Positions 52,340-60,087 of a DNA stretch of 64,000 nt are shown in pieces. This DNA comes from JAVKBW01 sp040222995 (GTDB lineage Bacteria; Pseudomonadota; Alphaproteobacteria; UBA8366; Aestuariispiraceae). Position 1 is the first letter of the stretch, and each line of letters begins with the position of its first letter. The notes below the pieces were generated by a model. The model ran no database searches, was not told the origin of the DNA, and saw only the letters and a program-made list of their open reading frames with translations. The stretch is from positions 124,001 through 188,000 of the forward strand of contig JAVKBW010000053.1 in assembly GCA_040222995.1 (NCBI GenBank), read 5' to 3'. The position numbers and the translations under genes were made by a program.

Positions 52340-53518
52340 TCATCCCTGCGGGACAACCACATCCACCCGGTTCGGCGCGCCGGCATCGACCTTGTTGCCG
52401 AGCGCCCGCACATCCATCCGGGTGCTGCGGATACCTTTTTTGATCAGGTAGGTCCTAACCGCCAGAGCCCGGAACAGCGACAGACGCCGCGCCTGGCTGG
52501 TGGTCTCGCCCTCGTTGTTGGCGAAACCCATAAGCTGGATACGCAGATCTTCGTTCGCTTCCAGTTTGGCGGCCAGCCTGTCGAGGGCGGAATCGACGCC
52601 GCCGGGCAGTTCAGACGAGGTCGGGCCGAACCGGATTTCGATCTTTTCATCGGTTTCGATCACCGCATTCGGATCGACGGAGGCGACCTGGGTATCCGGT
52701 TCCGGCAGATCGAGCGTCACGGATGCTTCCGGGATCGACGGTTCCGGCTCGGGTTCCGGTGCGACGACCGTATCGACCGGTTCCGGCGGCGGCACGATGG
52801 CGGACGACAGTTCCGTCACTGTTTCCGGCTCCGGCTCGGGTTCAGGCTCCGGTTCCGGTGCGGCCACGGCGACCGGTTCGGGCTCCGGTGCGGCTTCAGG
52901 CTCCGGCTCGGGCGCTGATACGGGTTCCGGCTCCGGCTCCGGCGCGGCTTTGGCGACCGGTTCGGGCTCCGGTTCCGGTTCGGGCGCCGGGACGGCCACA
53001 GCCACCGGTTCGGGCGCGGGTTTGGGCGGCGGTTCGACGGCGGCGATCTCCGGCGCTTCCGGCACGGCGACATTGCCGGTTTCAATCGGTTCGACCGACG
53101 GCGTCGCGGCGGCTTCACCGCTCAGTTTCTGGGCTTCGCGCTGCGCCTGCTTGACGGAGCCGGCGGGTTCCAGACCTGATTGCGGCAACGCGTCGGGCGC
53201 GGTCAGTTGCAGCGGCTCCGCACTGGTGACGGCGGCTGCGGACGGGGCGGCGTTCGGTATCGGCGGTTCCGGCATCAGACGTTTCGTCGCCGGGCTGCCG
53301 GAGCTGATGATCACCGGGCCGGGCCGCAGCATATCCGCCAGATTGGAGCTTTGGCCCAGCGTATCGAGCACCGACAGATCGACGATCACGGGGTCGCGGA
53401 CATTCGCCGTGCCGTTGTAATAACTGCTCTGCGCCAGAGCGGCGGGCGCGCCGCCGGCCATCAGCGCCGCGATTGCGGTCGAAAGAGCCAGGGCCCGAAG
53501 GGAAACATGTGAAGGCAT
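52340..53518 (-). CDS. OmpA-family protein with a long Pro-Glu-rich linker
   Basis: The 392-residue protein has a signal peptide (LRALALSTAIAALMAGGAPAALA), an N-terminal segment with VSVLDT-like strands and a long low-complexity stretch of PEPEPEP repeats. The repeats fall within about 52725-53040 of the DNA. A C-terminal OmpA-like domain follows (about residues 290-390, with LMGFANNEGETTSQARRLSLF). Such linkers can span the periplasm, as in TonB. It is the first gene before the TolQ-like and MotB-like genes and so is likely part of the same complex. Start 53518 was chosen; 53533 is an alternative. Confidence 0.85.
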   Translation of the reverse strand: MPSHVSLRALALSTAIAALMAGGAPAALAQSSYYNGTANVRDPVIVDLSVLDTLGQSSNLADMLRPGPVIISSGSPATKRLMPEPPIPNAAPSAAAVTSAEPLQLTAPDALPQSGLEPAGSVKQAQREAQKLSGEAAATPSVEPIETGNVAVPEAPEIAAVEPPPKPAPEPVAVAVPAPEPEPEPEPVAKAAPEPEPEPVSAPEPEPEAAPEPEPVAVAAPEPEPEPEPEPETVTELSSAIVPPPEPVDTVVAPEPEPEPSIPEASVTLDLPEPDTQVASVDPNAVIETDEKIEIRFGPTSSELPGGVDSALDRLAAKLEANEDLRIQLMGFANNEGETTSQARRLSLFRALAVRTYLIKKGIRSTRMDVRALGNKVDAGAPNRVDVVVPQG

Positions 53519-53723
53519 TGTTGCGTCAATCATGGTCAGAGACAGGGCACATTGCGTATCGGGTGTAACAGCTTCACTAGCACTATTTCCGCCAACCCTC
53601 AAAACGCTGACGGATACACTACCCAAGGCGACAATGCGCCTCAACCATCTGTGTGCCGATTCTCTGCGCCGCGACAATAACCTGTTGGCTTTAATATGGC
53701 CGGACCGGCGGTTTACGGGGCGG

Positions 53724-54527
53724 TTATTTGCCGCGCAGCAGATCCAGGAAGCCGCGCTGGATGCCGTCGTTGCAGGCGACGATTTCCTGCGCCCCGAACG
53801 CATAGTTACGGCCCGAAAGATCGGTCACGAACCCGCCGGCTTCCTTGACGATGATGATGCCGGCGGCGACATCCCAGGCGTTCAGGCCGCGTTCCCAGAA
53901 GCCGTCATAGCGGCCGGCGGCGACATAGGCGAGATCGAGCGAGGCGGTGCCCCAGCGCCGCAGGCCGGCGGAATGCGCCATCACCCGTTCGAGGCGTTTG
54001 AGGAACTGGGCGTGGCCTTCCGGCCCGCCGCCGATGCCGAGATGGGGGATGCCGGTGGCGAAAACGGAATCGCTGACCTGACGGCGCGAGGAAACCCGAA
54101 GCCGGCGATCGCGCAGGAACGCGCCCTGGCCCTTTTCACCCCAGAACATTTCGTCCTTCACCGGGTCGTAGATCACCCCGGCGGTGATTTCGCCGCGCAT
54201 TTCAAGGCCGATGGAAATCGCCCAGTGCGGCAGGCCGTGCAGGAAATTGGTGGTGCCGTCCAGCGGGTCGATAATGAACCGGGCCTCGGCGTCTTCCGGC
54301 CCGGCCGCGCCGCCTTCCTCCATCAGGAAGCCGAAGTCGGGGCGCGCTTTTTCAAGTTCGCGCAAAATGATCTTTTCGGCCTTCACATCGGCATTGGATA
54401 CGAAATCGGCCGGCCCCTTGCGCGAGACCTGCAACTGTTCGACCTCGCCGAAATCGCGCACCAGGGCGCGACCCGCCTTTTCGGCGGCCTTCATCATCAC
54501 GTTGATATTGGCCGAGCGGATCGCCAT
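53724..54527 (-). CDS. suhB: inositol monophosphatase family protein (SuhB-like)
   Basis: The 267-residue protein has the Li-sensitive phosphatase motifs: metal site ARFIIDPLDGTTNFLHGLPH (DPxDGTxN, about residue 87), LRRWGTASLDLAYVAAGRYDGFWE (about 186) and the Asp in LNAWDVAAG (about 216). It hydrolyses inositol-1-phosphate. It lies 19 bp after the efp gene on the same strand, a common alphaproteobacterial arrangement. Confidence 0.93.
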   Translation of the reverse strand: MAIRSANINVMMKAAEKAGRALVRDFGEVEQLQVSRKGPADFVSNADVKAEKIILRELEKARPDFGFLMEEGGAAGPEDAEARFIIDPLDGTTNFLHGLPHWAISIGLEMRGEITAGVIYDPVKDEMFWGEKGQGAFLRDRRLRVSSRRQVSDSVFATGIPHLGIGGGPEGHAQFLKRLERVMAHSAGLRRWGTASLDLAYVAAGRYDGFWERGLNAWDVAAGIIIVKEAGGFVTDLSGRNYAFGAQEIVACNDGIQRGFLDLLRGK

Positions 54528-54546
54528 AGGGATTGCCTTTGCCTGA

Positions 54547-55110
54547 TTACTTCGCGCGTTCCATGTAGGAGCCGTCAGCCGTGTTGACGACGATCTTGGT
54601 GCCGGCTTCGATATGCGGCGGCACCAGAACCCGTTCGCCGTTTTCCAGCAGGCCCGGCTTGTAGGACGACGACTGGGTTTGCCCCTTCACCACCGGATCG
54701 GCCTCGACCACTTCCATCACCACCGATTTCGGCAGCGTGACGTTGATCGGCGCGCCTTCATGGGTCTGCACCGAACAGATCATGCCTTCCTGCAGATAGG
54801 CCTTCGGCGGGCCGATGACATCGCCCTGAACCTCAACCTGTTCGAAGGTTTCGTTGTTCATGAACGTGTAGGCGCCGTCGACCTCGAACAGGTACTGATA
54901 GTCGGATTCAAACAGGTCGGCGCGTTCGATGGTTTCCTGGGTCCGGAACCGAAGGTTCGTCTTGGTGCCGGTTATCGGGTCGCGGGCTTCGATCTGGGCG
55001 ACCGATGCGCCCTTGCCGGGCTGGTTGATTTCGTTTTTAACGACCACCAGCAACTTGCCATCTTGCATGAAAGCATTGCCGGGGCGCAGGTTGATTGCGT
55101 TATCCTTCAT
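54547..55110 (-). CDS. efp: translation elongation factor P
   Basis: The 187-residue protein has three beta-barrel domains. The modification site is the Lys in NQPGKGASVAQ (Lys about residue 33). Domain 2 (about 70-125) and domain 3 are normal. EF-P relieves ribosome stalling at poly-proline, and this one is expected to receive beta-lysine from EpmA, whose gene is divergent 91 bp away. The ATG at 55110 was chosen over an adjacent GTG. EpmB is not in the window. Confidence 0.95.
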   Translation of the reverse strand: MKDNAINLRPGNAFMQDGKLLVVVKNEINQPGKGASVAQIEARDPITGTKTNLRFRTQETIERADLFESDYQYLFEVDGAYTFMNNETFEQVEVQGDVIGPPKAYLQEGMICSVQTHEGAPINVTLPKSVVMEVVEADPVVKGQTQSSSYKPGLLENGERVLVPPHIEAGTKIVVNTADGSYMERAK

Positions 55111-55200
55111 CACTGAACGTCCGTATTGTGATATGAGAAGTCCTCAAAAGCGCGCTCTACCTATCACCGGGCAGGACCCGAAGCAACCGGAGTCGGCGGC

Positions 55201-56256
55201 ATGACCGGCAGGTGGTGGACCGAAGCCGAAATGCGCAAACGCCGCGCCGCGCTGGACGTGCGGATCGCCGTGCGCCGGGCTGTCCGGTCTTTCTTCGAGG
55301 CGCAGGGTTTCGAGGAGGTGGAAACGCCGGCCCTGCAGGTCAGCCCGGGGCTTGAGCCGCATCTGGCCGCCTTCCGGACCGAGATGCTGCGGCCGGGCCG
55401 GGCCGACGCCGCGCCGCAAATTTTCTATCTGCATACCAGTCCGGAATTCGCGATGAAGAAGCTGCTGGCGGGCGGGTTGCCGAAAATCTGGCAGATCGCC
55501 CCGGTTTTCCGCAACGCCGAGGGCGGGCCGAACCATCACCCGGAATTCCGCATGCTGGAATGGTACCGGGCCGGAGCAGGCTATGCCGATCTGATGGACG
55601 ATACGGTTGTGCTGGTGCGAGATGCCGCACGAAAGGCCGGCGCGACGGCGATGCGCCACCGGGGCCTGACATCGGACCCGTTCGCCGACTGGCAGCGGAT
55701 CAGCGTCGAGGATGCGTTTTCAACCTATGCCGGGATTGATCTGCGGCCGACCTTCGCCAATGCACCGCATGAACCGTCGCCGGATAAACTGCGGACGGAA
55801 GCAACGCGGATCGGCATTCCGACAGCAGACGACGACCGGTTCGACGATATCTTCTTCAAGATATTTCTGGAGAAGATCGAACCGCGTCTCGGCCATCCCG
55901 CGCCGACGATCCTGACCGATTATCCGGTCAGCATGGCGGCGTTGGCGCGGCCGAAGCCGGATGACACGCTGCTGGCCGAACGGTTCGAGGTCTATGTCTG
56001 CGGGCTTGAGCTGGCCAACGCCTTCGGCGAATTGACGGATGCGGCGGAACAGCGTCGGCGGTTCGAGGCCGATATGGAATTGAAGCAGCGCCTGTACGGC
56101 GAACGCTACCCGGTTGACGAGGATTTTATCGAGGCGGTCGGGAACATGCCGGACGCCGCCGGGATTGCGCTGGGCATCGACCGGCTTGTCATGCTGCTGG
56201 CCGGGGTGGACGATATCGAACAGACCTTGTGGGCGCCGGTTGCGTGGCGAGGATGA
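55201..56256 (+). CDS. epmA: EF-P--lysine lysyltransferase EpmA (PoxA/GenX)
   Basis: The 351-residue class II aminoacyl-tRNA-synthetase-like protein has no anticodon-binding domain. It carries the lysyl-binding core with QVSPGLEPHLAAFRTEM, YLHTSPEFAMKKLLAGGLPKIWQI (motif 2) and FRNAEGGPNHHPEFRMLEWY, and a terminal GIALGIDRLVMLLAG motif 3. It attaches (R)-beta-lysine to the EF-P lysine. Divergent from efp. Confidence 0.94.
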   Translation: MTGRWWTEAEMRKRRAALDVRIAVRRAVRSFFEAQGFEEVETPALQVSPGLEPHLAAFRTEMLRPGRADAAPQIFYLHTSPEFAMKKLLAGGLPKIWQIAPVFRNAEGGPNHHPEFRMLEWYRAGAGYADLMDDTVVLVRDAARKAGATAMRHRGLTSDPFADWQRISVEDAFSTYAGIDLRPTFANAPHEPSPDKLRTEATRIGIPTADDDRFDDIFFKIFLEKIEPRLGHPAPTILTDYPVSMAALARPKPDDTLLAERFEVYVCGLELANAFGELTDAAEQRRRFEADMELKQRLYGERYPVDEDFIEAVGNMPDAAGIALGIDRLVMLLAGVDDIEQTLWAPVAWRG

Positions 56257-56265
56257 AAGAAACAT

Positions 56266-56338
56266 GAGTCCCGGACTTGATCCGGGATCTTTATCAGGAC
56301 GTGGCGAAAGACCCCGGGTCTGACGCCCGGGGATCGTG
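56266..56338. repeat. dispersed palindromic intergenic repeat, type B copy 1
   Basis: TCCCGGACTTGATCCGGGA is a hairpin (56269-56287), and a second, CCCCGGG/CCCGGGG, lies at 56312-56332. A 45-bp segment around TCTTTATCAGGA resembles 56746-56818. Confidence 0.7.
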
Positions 56339-56367
56339 AATTTTTCGGTGAGGGAAGAGGCAGAAAG

Positions 56368-56718
56368 ATGGATATCTATCACATCTGGTGTTCGCTGAAG
56401 GACGGCGTGAAGGACACGGAATTTTCCGACGCCGTGCATGAATACCTGGATCATGTGAAGGAGAGGGGCGAACTTGAGGCGTACCGCGTGACGGTACGCA
56501 AGCTGGGCCTCGGCCCGCCGGGTCTGCCGTCGTGGCATATCATGCTGGAATTCAGAAACCTCGCGCAGCTCGATGAAGCCTTTACCCGCGTTTCAACCCG
56601 CAAGGACCCGGTGGAAAGCTTTCACCATGCGGTGAATTCGAAGGTGAAGGAGGTTGTCTTCGCCCTCTATCGCGACTTCCCGGACAACCACCGGGTGCGC
56701 GGCGAGGAGAAGTTTTAG
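56368..56718 (+). CDS. DUF6614-like hypothetical protein
   Basis: The 116-residue protein starts MDIYHIWCSLKDGVKDTEFS and has a ferredoxin-like pattern of alternating strands and helices with a conserved-looking GLGPPGLPSWHIMLEF segment. It resembles a small uncharacterised family (DUF6614) known mainly from Proteobacteria; I have not verified this. The gene is bracketed by direct copies of a palindromic repeat. Confidence 0.72.
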   Translation: MDIYHIWCSLKDGVKDTEFSDAVHEYLDHVKERGELEAYRVTVRKLGLGPPGLPSWHIMLEFRNLAQLDEAFTRVSTRKDPVESFHHAVNSKVKEVVFALYRDFPDNHRVRGEEKF

Positions 56719-56745
56719 ACAGCGACAGCGAAAAGCCGGCAACGA

Positions 56746-56818
56746 GGTGTCCCGGACCTGATCCGGCATCTTCATCAGGATACGGCGAAAGATCTTCGGC
56801 TCGGGGTCCGGGACTCGC
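56746..56818. repeat. dispersed palindromic intergenic repeat, type B copy 2
   Basis: GTCCCGGACCTGATCCGGCATC matches copy 1 at the same spacing, including the TCTTCATCAGGA segment and GGCGAAAGAT. It ends in GGTCCGGGACTC. Confidence 0.7.
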
Positions 56819-56827
56819 TAACGAGAC

Positions 56828-57493
56828 CTACGCCGATGCGCTTTCCTTCAGCACCTCAGACAGCACCTGCGTATAGTTTTCCGTGCCCTGCGCGCCGGAG
56901 ACGAGATACTTCTCGTTCAGCACCACCGCCGGCACGGCCTGGATGCCGCGCTGAATCCACTGAACCTCTTCCTGCCGCACCGCATCGGCGTAGCGGCCAT
57001 CGAGCAGGACGGCCAGCGCCTCGTCGCGGTCGAGGCCGACCGAAGCCGCCGCATCGGCCAGCACGTCGGCATTGTTGACATCCTTGCGGTCGGAGAAATA
57101 GGCCTTGAACAGCGCCAGTTTCAAATCGTGTTCCCTGCCCTGTTCGCGGGCCCAGTGCAGAAGCTGATGCGCCTTGTATGTGTTCACCATGCGCATGCCG
57201 TCGAAATAGTCGAACCGGAAGCCGAGGCTGTCGCCCAGATCGCTCAGGCGTTTCCGGTTGGCCGCGCTGTCTTCCTTGCTGCTGCCGTATTTTTCGCTGA
57301 TGTGTTCGGCCAGGTCCTGGCCTTCGTCCGGCATGTCGTGGTTGAGTTCGAACGGATGCCAGTGCAGCTCGAAATCCGCTTTTTCGCGCAACGCGTCCAT
57401 CGCCGGTTCAAGCTGCTTGTAGCCGACAATGCACCACGGGCAGACGACATCGGAAACGATGTCGATGCGGATTGTCGGCTTGGCGTTGGGCAT
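56828..57493 (-). CDS. DsbA-family oxidoreductase (FrnE-like)
   Basis: This is a 221-residue protein of the DsbA/2-hydroxychromene-2-carboxylate isomerase group. The thioredoxin-type CPWC motif is at residues 18-21, the alpha insert lies about 40-160, and the cis-Pro segment is QAVPAVVLNEKYLVSG (about 195). It has no signal peptide, so it is cytoplasmic like FrnE. AGGAGA lies before the ATG at 57493. It may exchange disulfides or bind glutathione. Confidence 0.9.
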   Translation of the reverse strand: MPNAKPTIRIDIVSDVVCPWCIVGYKQLEPAMDALREKADFELHWHPFELNHDMPDEGQDLAEHISEKYGSSKEDSAANRKRLSDLGDSLGFRFDYFDGMRMVNTYKAHQLLHWAREQGREHDLKLALFKAYFSDRKDVNNADVLADAAASVGLDRDEALAVLLDGRYADAVRQEEVQWIQRGIQAVPAVVLNEKYLVSGAQGTENYTQVLSEVLKESASA

Positions 57494-57638
57494 CTCGAAT
57501 CTCCTGTTCGGTGACATCAGATGTCGGGCTGCACCGGCGTCAAGTCAAGGCCGGCGGCGGCCCGTCCGGCCCACCCGCGCATCAACCGCCGCATTAAAAT
57601 TATTGTGTTATCGCTGCTTCTGCGGGAAGGTTCCGGCG

Positions 57639-58574
57639 ATGCCGATAGCCGTTTCCCCCTTTTTGCGCGGGACGTTTTTCATCCTGCTGGCGATGTTCCT
57701 GTTCGATCTGATGGGGGCGATCGTCAAGTATATGGGCACCGAATACCCGGCCGAGCAGCTTTCGATGTACCGCAACGTGTTCGGGCTGGCGCCGAGTATA
57801 CTGATCCTGCTGTGGTCGAGCGACTGGCGCAAGGCCGGCCGTCCGCTGAAAATCCGGCAATGGAAGCTGGGGCTGGTGCGCGGCGGTTTCGTCGCCTTTG
57901 CGCAATTCAGTTTCTATCTGGCGCTGATCAATCTGGAATTCGCCACCGCGACGACGCTTTCCTTCTGCGGCCCGCTTTTCGTTACCACGCTGTCGGTGAT
58001 GGTGTTGAAGGAAAAGGTGGGGCCGTGGCGCTGGGGGGCGGTGGTCATCGGCTTCGTCGGCATCGTGATCATCATGAAGCCGGGCAGCGATGTGTTCACC
58101 TATTATGCTCTGCTGCCGCTGGGGGCCGGATTCGGTTTCGCCTGTACAAGCATTATCGTGAAGAAATTCGATGACGATGTGCCGACGCCGCTGATCAACC
58201 TGTATTCCTCCGGCGCGGCGTTGCTGTGGTCGATCCTGCTGGTGGTGGCGACGGGCGGCTACCGGGTTGTCGGCACGCCGGACGAATGGCTGTGGCTGAT
58301 CGCGATGGGCGTTGTCGGCGGGCTGGCGGTTCTGTCGCTGATCACCGCCTACCGCACGACCTCGCCCGCCAACCTCGCGCCGTTCGAATATTTCGGCATT
58401 CCGTTTTCCTTCGTGCTGGGCTGGTTCGTGTTCGGCGAAGCGCCGTTCGAACGCCTGTTCCCCGGCGCGCTGTTGATCGCCGCCGGCGGACTGCTGATCG
58501 TCTGGCGGCAACGCAAGAACAGCCAGAACGTCACCACCCCCGCGCCGATGGACGGTAAGCCGCCGGTGAAGTAA
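57639..58574 (+). CDS. EamA/DMT-family transporter
   Basis: The 311-residue inner-membrane protein has ten predicted helices in two EamA halves; FATATTLSFCGPLFVTTLSVMVL and RTTSPANLAPFEYFGIPFSFVLGWFVFGE are typical. The substrate is unknown. Its last codons (WRQRKN through APMDGKPPVK) reappear, codon-aligned and diverged, at 59118-59189. GGGAAGG precedes the ATG. Confidence 0.9.
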   Translation: MPIAVSPFLRGTFFILLAMFLFDLMGAIVKYMGTEYPAEQLSMYRNVFGLAPSILILLWSSDWRKAGRPLKIRQWKLGLVRGGFVAFAQFSFYLALINLEFATATTLSFCGPLFVTTLSVMVLKEKVGPWRWGAVVIGFVGIVIIMKPGSDVFTYYALLPLGAGFGFACTSIIVKKFDDDVPTPLINLYSSGAALLWSILLVVATGGYRVVGTPDEWLWLIAMGVVGGLAVLSLITAYRTTSPANLAPFEYFGIPFSFVLGWFVFGEAPFERLFPGALLIAAGGLLIVWRQRKNSQNVTTPAPMDGKPPVK

Positions 58575-58581
58575 TTCAATG

Positions 58582-58646
58582 TAGCATTTTGCTATGATAT
58601 AAGGATATTTGTTTTCTCCATTTTGAATTTTTATAGCGATTTGCTA
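58582..58646. promoter_or_regulatory. paired palindromic operators upstream of the XRE gene
   Basis: TAGCATTTTGCTA (58582-58594) and TAGCGATTTGCTA (58634-58646) are two near-identical palindromes with centres 52 bp apart, about five helical turns. The XRE start lies 11 bases after the second. A TATGAT -10-like box lies at 58593-58598. Both are probably bound by the encoded XRE protein. Confidence 0.55.
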
Positions 58647-58657
58647 CTTTATTGATA

Positions 58658-59062
58658 ATGGCGAAAATAAAACATCAGATCATCGAGGATGAAGCGGGCA
58701 AGCGGGTCGCCGCCGTGGTGCCGTGGGAAGACTATGTCGCCTCCGGCCTGTACGACCCGGCGCTGGATACGGCGGTGCCAGATGCGGCATTGTCTGATGA
58801 AGACCTGGCGCGCCGGTCGCATTTGATGGACGAGGCCGAGGAACGCATTCCGGGCGATGTGGTGCAGGCGGCGCTACTCGGCAGCCCGATAAAGGCGTAC
58901 CGGAAATGGCGCGGCCTCAGCCAGCAGGACCTGGCGGCAGCCATCGGCACCAAGCCCGCCTATCTGTCGCAGATCGAAACCGGACGGCGAAAAGGCTCGA
59001 CCGATCTGCTGAAACAGATCGCCACGGCTTTGCGCGTCGATCTTGATATGATTGTTGAATGA
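58658..59062 (+). CDS. XRE-family HTH regulator, solitary antitoxin-like
   Basis: The 134-residue protein has an N-terminal 50-residue segment (KHQIIEDEAGKRVAAVVPWE) like that of some toxin-antitoxin antitoxins, and a C-terminal Cro/CI HTH (SQQDLAAAIGTKPAYLSQIE, about residues 91-110). No toxin gene is next to it, so it is a solitary regulator or an orphan antitoxin. Two palindromes upstream suggest autoregulation. The start is the ATG at 58658. Confidence 0.85.
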   Translation: MAKIKHQIIEDEAGKRVAAVVPWEDYVASGLYDPALDTAVPDAALSDEDLARRSHLMDEAEERIPGDVVQAALLGSPIKAYRKWRGLSQQDLAAAIGTKPAYLSQIETGRRKGSTDLLKQIATALRVDLDMIVE

Positions 59063-59087
59063 AGCGAAGGCTAACCGAAAATCTTGA

Positions 59088-59243
59088 TCGTTCTTAGGTC
59101 CGTTTTTATTCATCGTCCGGCGGCAGCGCAATCGCAACCGGACAGTCGTCAGCTCTGCCCCGGTCGACACCAAACCGCCGGTGGAGTTAGGAATTGTATC
59201 GGTAGACAAATCTGGTTGGTTCTTCCTGCCCCTTGTCCATTAA
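59088..59243 (+). pseudogene. degenerate 3' fragment of an EamA transporter gene
   Basis: The frame 59088-59243 reads LFIVRRQRNRNRTVVSSAPV..., and aligns codon by codon without gaps with the end of the EamA gene at 58503-58574 (LLIVWRQRKNSQNVTTPAPM...). 49 of 72 bases match by my count, 11 of 23 residues. Upstream of 59088 a stop blocks the frame. It is the remnant of a second transporter copy or of the displaced 3' end after an insertion. Confidence 0.6.
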
Positions 59244-59258
59244 GTGTTCTTATTCAAA

Positions 59259-59283
59259 ATAAATTCGCTAAAAGCGAATTTAT
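59259..59283. repeat. AT-rich perfect hairpin at the edge of the retron
   Basis: ATAAATTCGC (59259-59268) and GCGAATTTAT (59274-59283) form a 10-bp perfect inverted repeat with loop TAAAA. There is no T-tail, so it is not a clear terminator. It might be a regulatory site near the retron promoter. Confidence 0.45.
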
Positions 59284-59325
59284 ATCTTGAAATCATGTGC
59301 AACAAACCCCATATCGATATTGTGT

Positions 59326-59510
59326 AAATAACGGAAGAAGTTCTTATTCTCAGCTTGAGTTTACTCAAGCGTGGAGGGAATCCCCTCTGTCGTTTTTTCT
59401 GCAGCAATTCCAGATGTTCCTGTGTGCTGGAAGTGGTAGGAGAAGCAGACCCGATAGAGAAGACATCATCGGGTCTAGGCTGAAGGTGTAGTTGCTGGTT
59501 TCCGTTCTTT
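59326..59510 (+). ncRNA. predicted retron msr-msd RNA
   Basis: By eye: a1 (59326-59336) pairs with a2 (59500-59510), 10 of 11 positions. The msr has hairpins GCTTGAG/CTCAAGC (59353-59370) and GAGGG/CCCTC (59374-59387). The msd outer stem is CAGCAATT/AGTTGCTG (59402-59409 with 59490-59497, one wobble). Inside it are TTCCAG/CTGGAA (59408-59432, which shares two bases with the outer stem and is an alternative) and the 9-bp AGACCCGAT/ATCGGGTCT (59447-59476). The AGC at 59352-59354 is the likely branching guanosine. Its 15-nt distance from a1 is longer than usual, so the exact boundaries are uncertain. Confidence 0.62.
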
Positions 59511-59582
59511 GTTGGGCGAGGACCTCTGGTCAGTTTCATCCACTGTGGGTGTGGCGCCAGAGCCAACAGAGAGGAGGCGGTC

Positions 59583-59741
59583 ATGTTGACCAAATTCGAA
59601 GGTACACACCAGCGGCGGCGGCGACGTGGATTTTGGCGGAAACTAAAAAATCCACATATCTTAAAAGCTGTCATTATGATGGCAATGATCGGTTATCGGA
59701 TTGTCCGATGGTTGATCGAGGCTTTCGGGCCTTTTGGATAA
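59583..59741 (+). CDS. 52-residue basic hydrophobic protein of the retron, candidate effector
   Basis: The frame encodes MLTKFEGTHQRRRRRGFWRK and continues with a hydrophobic stretch (about residues 24-50, including AVIMMAMIGYRIVRWLIEAF). AGGAGG lies five bases before its ATG (59572-59577). It has a strongly basic N-terminal part and one membrane-length segment, the look of a small membrane-active toxin. It lies between the predicted msr-msd RNA and the HTH gene, 46 bases before the latter. Whether it is translated or toxic is unknown. It could be a leader. Confidence 0.5.
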   Translation: MLTKFEGTHQRRRRRGFWRKLKNPHILKAVIMMAMIGYRIVRWLIEAFGPFG

Positions 59742-59787
59742 GCCGCTAACCTAAAGTCTATCGCAGTTAAGTTGGAGTAGATTGCAT

Positions 59788-60087
59788 ATGATCCACGAAG
59801 CGCTGAGATTAATCCGTGTCTTCCATGATCTAAAGCAAACTGAATTAGCAGATAAACTGGGCATTTCAAAATCTCATCTATCTGAAATAGAAGGCGGAAA
59901 AAAAACTCCATCACTCGAGTTAATCAATCGCTACTCGACAGAGTTTAACATTCCAATCTCTTCGATAATGTTTTTTGCTGAAGAATTACCAGGTGCAAAA
60001 GCTGGCGAAAGAATACAATCAAAAATAGCCGTTAAAGTATTAGATATTTTAAGATTCATAGAAAGTAAGGCAGATGCCGAAATCTAA
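59788..60087 (+). CDS. small XRE-family HTH protein of the retron
   Basis: The 99-residue protein has an N-terminal Cro/CI HTH (KQTELADKLGISKSHLSEIE, about residues 17-36) and a C-terminal helix to residue 95. GGAG at 59774 precedes the ATG by ten bases. It overlaps the reverse transcriptase gene by 14 bp, so they are coupled. AT-rich codon use differs from the host. It may be an accessory DNA-binding protein of the retron or a regulator of it. Confidence 0.88.
   Translation: MIHEALRLIRVFHDLKQTELADKLGISKSHLSEIEGGKKTPSLELINRYSTEFNIPISSIMFFAEELPGAKAGERIQSKIAVKVLDILRFIESKADAEI

Noticed and set aside
52725..53040. Short repeats that look like a CRISPR or minisatellite array
   Set aside because: They encode Pro-Glu repeats in an OmpA-family protein and have no unique spacers. 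No CRISPR array or cas gene is seen in the window.
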